Source: Mangrovibacterium marinum (GTDB lineage: Bacteria > Bacteroidota > Bacteroidia > Bacteroidales > Prolixibacteraceae). From it: a stretch of DNA of 64,000 nt. The position numbers and the translations under genes are program-made. Shown here in pieces: positions 59,669 through 64,000 of this stretch; the stretch's first letter is position 1; every line of letters begins with the position of its first letter. The notes under the pieces were generated by a model. That model searched no databases. It was given only the letters and a program-made list of their open reading frames with translations, and was not told where the DNA came from. Where the stretch lies: positions 62,001 through 126,000 of the forward strand of contig NZ_QAAD01000002.1 of assembly GCF_003046625.1 (NCBI RefSeq). Direction: 5' to 3'.

Positions 59669-62600
59669 TTAGAATGTTAGGTTTAAACCGAATGAATAGG
59701 TTCGGTAGAAGGGATACGCGCTATTGGTACTTTCGCCGTATTCCGGATCGTAACCATCTTTCAAACTGGTAAATTCAAACAAATCGTTTCCGGAGAAATA
59801 AATCCGCAACTTTTGAATATTGTATTTATAGACCCGAATATTCTCGAGATTGTAACCAATTACCAGCGATTTCAACCGCACATAACGGTTATTTTGCAAC
59901 ATGAAATCGTTGTGCCACCAGTTCCATCTTGCGCGATCTGTGTTATAAGTCATCCTTGGGTAAGCAGCACCGGGATTCTGCTCGGTCCAGGTTTTCCCGA
60001 TATATTGAGGTGCCTGGTTGGTATACACCGTAAAGAAAGGAAACGACATATAACCACTTCGTTCTATTTTTTGAGACATCACCCCCTGGAAGAGCGCACT
60101 CATGTCGAAGTTTTTGTACTTCAGCCCCAGATTAATACCATAATTGTAGTGCGGGGCAGCGTCGCCCATGTATTTTACGTCTCCGTTCTTCTGATCGATA
60201 TTTCCCGAGTCGGTAATATTATTTGAACCATCTAAGTCAATCCTTTTGGTATCACCCGGGCGCAGTGCTTTTGTGGCATCGGATTGAGCAGGAATCTGTC
60301 CGCCGTTACCGGTAGAAGCGTAATAAGCGTCAACATCGGACTGATCCTTAAAGAAACCATTGGTCTCGTACATAAACCAGGAGTTTAGTGCGTAGCCCTG
60401 GACACGACTGTTTTTACCCGCAACATATTTACTTACACCTTCCATGCTCACCAGCTCGTTTCTGCTATCACCAACATTGACTGAAACATTGTATTCAAAA
60501 TCGCCGGACTTGTTTTTATAGCCCAATACAGCTTCCCATCCATGAGTTTTCAAATCCCCACTGTTTGTCTTCGGTGCAGTACCGCCCAACAAATCCGGAT
60601 AGTTAACCTCAATTAACATGTCTTTGTTACGCTTAGTGTAATAGTCGAACGATCCGAATATTTTGTTGTCCAGCAAACGAAAATCGACACCATAAGTAGC
60701 AGTTGTTAAGCGCTCCCAGGTAGCTGTATTAGTCGTGATACTTTTCACTGTTGCAGCATTCTGCTGTGCGGCCGGTGTACCAAACACTGAAGTTGGTAGA
60801 TCCATGATTGACAGATAATTTGAGAAATTGGAAATACCCACCTGGCTACCAATTTCTCCATAACTGGCCCTCAGCTTCAGGAAAGAAACCGGGCTAATGG
60901 ATTTCATGAAATTTTCTTCTGTTACAACCCATCCGACAGAACCACCGCCATAATTAGCCCATCGGTATCCCGGAGCAAATTTGGATGATCCATCGCGGCG
61001 TCCATTCAATTCGAATAAGTATTTCGATTTGTAGGCGTAATTTAAACGACCAACATACGAATACAATCCCCAGATACCGTGTCCGCCGGTTGCTTCAACT
61101 TTTTCTTCAGTCGAGCCCAGGTTGATATCGTATACACCATAATCGATAAAGCCTTTACGGTAACCATACAAACGACTGTCTTCCCGTTTTTCAGAGGTAA
61201 TACCGGCCATGACTGAGAAATCGTGGTCTCCGAGGGTTTTGTTATAGTTCAGAAAACCGCCGTAGTTTTGGTAAGTTGTGTTGATTCGCTCCTGGCGAAT
61301 ATCGGGAGTCGAATTGACAGACTCAGGTGTCAACTCGCCAAACCAACTGTACTGCGGAATGTTAATCCGGTACATCTGATAATCGTAAAATTCTTTGCTG
61401 ATTGCGGCTGTTGCCTTAAAGCTCAAACCTTTCATAATGTCGACTGTTGCAGCAAAATTCAGTTTTAGCTGATCGCGCCACTTATTTTCACGTCCCCCTT
61501 CCGAAGTTGCTGCAACCGAGTTACGGTTACCAGCAATGTTAAAGTTGGCATACCATTGGCCATAAGGGTTTTTAGCAGGAAAAAACGGCGGGTCGAAGGT
61601 AATCGCGGTAGCATCCAATCCGGTGGAAGGAGAGCTCACATGCGTATTAAAATAAGATACACCTGACTCCAGTTTCAACCAGTCCGTTACATCATAATCG
61701 TAGTTGAACATGGCGTTGTATTGTACTTTACCGTCGTAAGCTGTTTTCAACATACCCACATCTTCAGAGTAGCCGCCGGAAATACGATAACTTGACTTCT
61801 CGGAAGAGCCAGAGATGCTTACATTCTGCTGATTGGAAACAGAAGAGCCGAACAGATCTTCGAACCGGGGAGCATTACCGATAAAGATATCGCCCCAGTA
61901 CTGCGTAGTGTAAATGCCTTCTTTCCCGGACTGCATATCCAACAAGTTCTGCTTATTCATCCATCCCCAGTAGTTGGCCTGTGCACCATCCTGTTCAGCA
62001 GCTTCCAACCAAACGGTAGCATACTGCGACATACTGGGCGACGGTGGTTTAATTCCCACTGAATTTATTCGAACAGTGCTGTTGACATCAACTTTCATTT
62101 TTCCTTTTCCCCGCTTTGTAGTCACGAGAATAACACCGTTGGCAGCACGTGAACCGTAAATAGCTGCTGACGCGTCTTTCAGGATACTGATTGCTTCAAT
62201 ATCATCTGGATTCATGTTATAAAAAGTCTCGTTGTTGATCACAGGAGAACCATCGATCACGATGAGTGGATCACCTCCGTTTACTGAGGATACCCCTCGA
62301 ATTTGAAAGTCAATCCCCTCATTCCCGGGACGAGCAGATGAACGGGTAACAACTAAGCCTGGGGACTGTCCTTGTAACGACAAAGCAGGACTACTTACAG
62401 CCCGATCTTTAAACGTTTCAGACGAAACCGTCTCGATAGAACCAGTCAATGTAGCTTTTTTCTGTGTACCGTAACCAATAGCAACGACTTCTTCGATGCC
62501 AATGGCGTCTTCCTTCATGGTAATATTGAAGGTCGAATTTCCAGCTACCTCTATTTCCTGGGTGAGCATCCCTACGAACGAGAAAAGCAGCACATCGGTT

Positions 62601-63139
62601 GAGGAAACATCTCCCAGTGTGAAATTACCGTCAAAGTCGGCGATAGTACCCTTGGTAGTCCCTTTTACAATGACCGTTACTCCGGGCAAAGGCTCTCCCG
62701 ATACGTCTTTAACCTGACCGGTCACTGTTTTTTTATCTTGCTCACTCCTAACCGGTGCCGATTTTTCACCAGGTGTTGTTATAATAATGTGACGATCCAT
62801 AATTTTATAACTCACCTGCTGCCCTTCGAACAACTTCGCCAGAACATCTTCAATCGATTTGTTTTCAATAGAGAATGTCACTTCGCGATTAACATCAAGT
62901 TGACTCGCATTGTACATGAAAGAGTAGTCTGACTGATCTTCAATTTGCTTCAGCACGTCTTTAACGACCTTACTTTCAACCTGCAAACTAATTTTTGATT
63001 GTTGACTATACCCCGCTCCATAAGAGCTTACCAGACCAACAATACACAGAAGTAGAAATGTCAATTTCATCTTTAGAAACAATTTTCTTCGGGAAATAGA
63101 ATTTAGCCAATTCCTCCCCGAACTACAGTTTTTTTTCAT
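59669..63139 (-). CDS. SusC/RagA TonB-linked outer membrane protein with STN domain
   Basis: Start chosen at 63139 (1156 residues); an ATG at 63163 adds eight residues. A long signal region is followed by an STN secretin/TonB N-terminal domain (ISLQVESKVVKDVLKQIEDQSDYSF... HIIITT), a CarboxypepD-like beta domain (VTGQVKDVSGEPLPGVTVIVKG), the TonB-box region EEVVAIGYGTQKKATLTGSIE, plug and a 22-strand barrel ending SFGLNLTF. The STN domain means it can signal to the FecR-type anti-sigma factor upstream, so it both imports oligosaccharides and reports them. Confidence 0.95.
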   Translation of the reverse strand: MKKNCSSGRNWLNSISRRKLFLKMKLTFLLLCIVGLVSSYGAGYSQQSKISLQVESKVVKDVLKQIEDQSDYSFMYNASQLDVNREVTFSIENKSIEDVLAKLFEGQQVSYKIMDRHIIITTPGEKSAPVRSEQDKKTVTGQVKDVSGEPLPGVTVIVKGTTKGTIADFDGNFTLGDVSSTDVLLFSFVGMLTQEIEVAGNSTFNITMKEDAIGIEEVVAIGYGTQKKATLTGSIETVSSETFKDRAVSSPALSLQGQSPGLVVTRSSARPGNEGIDFQIRGVSSVNGGDPLIVIDGSPVINNETFYNMNPDDIEAISILKDASAAIYGSRAANGVILVTTKRGKGKMKVDVNSTVRINSVGIKPPSPSMSQYATVWLEAAEQDGAQANYWGWMNKQNLLDMQSGKEGIYTTQYWGDIFIGNAPRFEDLFGSSVSNQQNVSISGSSEKSSYRISGGYSEDVGMLKTAYDGKVQYNAMFNYDYDVTDWLKLESGVSYFNTHVSSPSTGLDATAITFDPPFFPAKNPYGQWYANFNIAGNRNSVAATSEGGRENKWRDQLKLNFAATVDIMKGLSFKATAAISKEFYDYQMYRINIPQYSWFGELTPESVNSTPDIRQERINTTYQNYGGFLNYNKTLGDHDFSVMAGITSEKREDSRLYGYRKGFIDYGVYDINLGSTEEKVEATGGHGIWGLYSYVGRLNYAYKSKYLFELNGRRDGSSKFAPGYRWANYGGGSVGWVVTEENFMKSISPVSFLKLRASYGEIGSQVGISNFSNYLSIMDLPTSVFGTPAAQQNAATVKSITTNTATWERLTTATYGVDFRLLDNKIFGSFDYYTKRNKDMLIEVNYPDLLGGTAPKTNSGDLKTHGWEAVLGYKNKSGDFEYNVSVNVGDSRNELVSMEGVSKYVAGKNSRVQGYALNSWFMYETNGFFKDQSDVDAYYASTGNGGQIPAQSDATKALRPGDTKRIDLDGSNNITDSGNIDQKNGDVKYMGDAAPHYNYGINLGLKYKNFDMSALFQGVMSQKIERSGYMSFPFFTVYTNQAPQYIGKTWTEQNPGAAYPRMTYNTDRARWNWWHNDFMLQNNRYVRLKSLVIGYNLENIRVYKYNIQKLRIYFSGNDLFEFTSLKDGYDPEYGESTNSAYPFYRTYSFGLNLTF

Positions 63140-63231
63140 AGTTTTGTTAGGATTACCAGTCATTAGCGGAAACGGTTGTTATGTGGCGTAACAAGCTTTT
63201 CCTGACTGTGTTAATAATTAATACTTTTTAG

Positions 63232-63264
63232 AAAGGCTTATCTTCGTGGTAGGCCTTTTTTTTT
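63232..63264 (+). terminator. Strong plus-strand terminator upstream of susC
   Basis: An 11-bp stem (AAAGGCTTATC at 63232-63242 with GGTAGGCCTTT at 63248-63258, including G-T pairs) with a 5-nt TTCGT loop, followed by T's to 63264. It is oriented outward on the plus strand, opposite to susC and fecR. It lies between the susC start and the FecR stop. On the minus strand only three T's and a C follow, so it is a weak terminator there. Confidence 0.7.
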
Positions 63265-63317
63265 GATTTTACTTATACCGGATTTAAGTTTTTCATTTCA
63301 CGACATGTTCAATTCAT

Positions 63318-64000
63318 TTAAGGTTTAGTAATCTTGACGGTTTCACCATCGATTTGGTAATTAATCGGTTTTAACTCACGAATCAACTCCAGCACCTCGT
63401 GTAAAGACTCGGTCTTCACTCTAAAGGTGTATTTCTGGTTATCAATCAGCTCATTGGACAGCGCTATATCCACGCCATACCATCGCTCCAGATATTTACA
63501 AATCAGGTTAAAGGGTTTTTCATCGAAGACCAGTTCATTATTGGTCCAGGCCGAAATCATACTTATATCCGCGTTATTGACCCGAAACCGATTAGCCTCC
63601 TTACTGTAGGTTACCAACTGACCGGGCTTTATACGCAAGACTTCTTGTTTATTTTGCTCAATACCAACACTCCCGTGCTTTAAGCCAACCTCCACCGTGT
63701 GATCATTCGCGTAGGCATTCACATTGAAGGAGGTACCATACACTTTCACATCCAATTCGCGGGTATGTACAATAAATGCCTTACGGCTGCTTTTGCGCAC
63801 ATCGAAATAAGCTTCTCCGTCCAATTCAACAAACCGGTTTTCGGCTCCGAATGAATTATTGTAGCGCAGCATTGTTCCGCCATTCAGCCGAACGACTGAA
63901 CTATCGGGAAGCATAATTTGTGTTTTTTGACCGGCAGGGGCCGAGACTTCGGTGTAGAAATCGCTCGACTGATTCGTGTCGGTTGCCAGAAAATAGGTGG
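63318..64000 (-). CDS. FecR family anti-sigma factor, partial (C-terminal part)
   Basis: The open frame runs off the right edge; 226 residues plus stop are seen. It has the FecR periplasmic domain: EVSAPAGQKTQIMLPDSSVVRLNGG, FVELDGEAYFDV, VYGTSFNVNAYANDHTVEVGLKHGSV, and the C-terminal STN-interaction-like region NELVFDEKPFNLICKYLERWYGVDI. The cytoplasmic and transmembrane N-terminus is beyond the window. It receives the signal from the STN domain of the adjacent SusC and controls an ECF sigma factor, most likely encoded just outside the window. Controls the PUL. Confidence 0.92.
   Translation of the reverse strand, partial: TYFLATDTNQSSDFYTEVSAPAGQKTQIMLPDSSVVRLNGGTMLRYNNSFGAENRFVELDGEAYFDVRKSSRKAFIVHTRELDVKVYGTSFNVNAYANDHTVEVGLKHGSVGIEQNKQEVLRIKPGQLVTYSKEANRFRVNNADISMISAWTNNELVFDEKPFNLICKYLERWYGVDIALSNELIDNQKYTFRVKTESLHEVLELIRELKPINYQIDGETVKITKP

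Overview
The window is chromosomal DNA from a member of the Bacteroidota, most likely an anaerobic or facultative, polysaccharide-degrading member of the Marinilabiliales/Prolixibacteraceae type. Order and family are inferences. The phylum rests on a SusC/SusD polysaccharide utilization locus (PUL) with a FecR anti-sigma factor, on families typical of the phylum (DUF4924, split 5'-nucleotidase, GH97), and on recurrent promoters of the TTTG/TTG...TAnnTTTG type.

Positions 1-29776 are housekeeping and core genes in short operons: two secreted endonuclease/exonuclease/phosphatase (EEP) proteins, a secreted esterase, a SulP anion transporter, an HNH nuclease, a DUF819 permease, HAD phosphatase-EEP-uvrB, an aminotransferase, an unusual histidine kinase, map, an acyl-ACP thioesterase, miaA, smpB, a PolB-like exonuclease, udk, manA, engB, prs, rplY, pth, an S4 RNA-binding protein, a cell-wall amidase, a 5'-nucleotidase split into two genes, and lnt. 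Two odd repeat tracts lie here: a 21-bp tandem repeat behind smpB (17484-17777) and a pair of oppositely oriented 7-bp arrays between manA and engB (20595-20826).

Positions 30232-35200 hold a tRNA-Ser(GCT)/tRNA-Pro(TGG) pair with promoter and terminator. A visibly more A/T-rich accessory island follows directly: hipB/hipA toxin-antitoxin fragments, a pRiA4b ORF-3-like protein, a RhuM-Fic protein, MobA and MobC, and a probable oriT made of nested inverted repeats. No integrase is visible, so this looks like the remnant of a mobilizable element inserted at tRNA-Pro.

Positions 35215-39078 carry a compact minus-strand set: an Fe-S protein, a HypB/CooC-like P-loop protein, a lone ABC ATPase, and a NarL-type response regulator with its sensor kinase. 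I do not recognise the first three as a named pathway. They look like a metallocentre maturation or activation set.

Positions 39373-64000 are a PUL of about 24 kb, all on the minus strand: FecR (cut by the window edge), SusC with an STN domain, SusD, an IPT-domain surface glycan-binding lipoprotein, an alginate_lyase-family protein, GH88, a beta-lactamase/alpha-beta-hydrolase fusion, GH43, GH127/146, a GH28-like beta-helix enzyme, an alpha/beta hydrolase, a heparinase II/III protein, GH97 and an SDR dehydrogenase. The set suggests a uronate-containing, arabinose-decorated plant or algal heteropolysaccharide. Lyases would create unsaturated uronyl ends, GH88 would remove them, exo-enzymes would trim arabinosyl and other side chains, and the SDR may reduce the released keto-uronate. 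An outward-facing terminator just upstream of susC raises the possibility of an antisense RNA.
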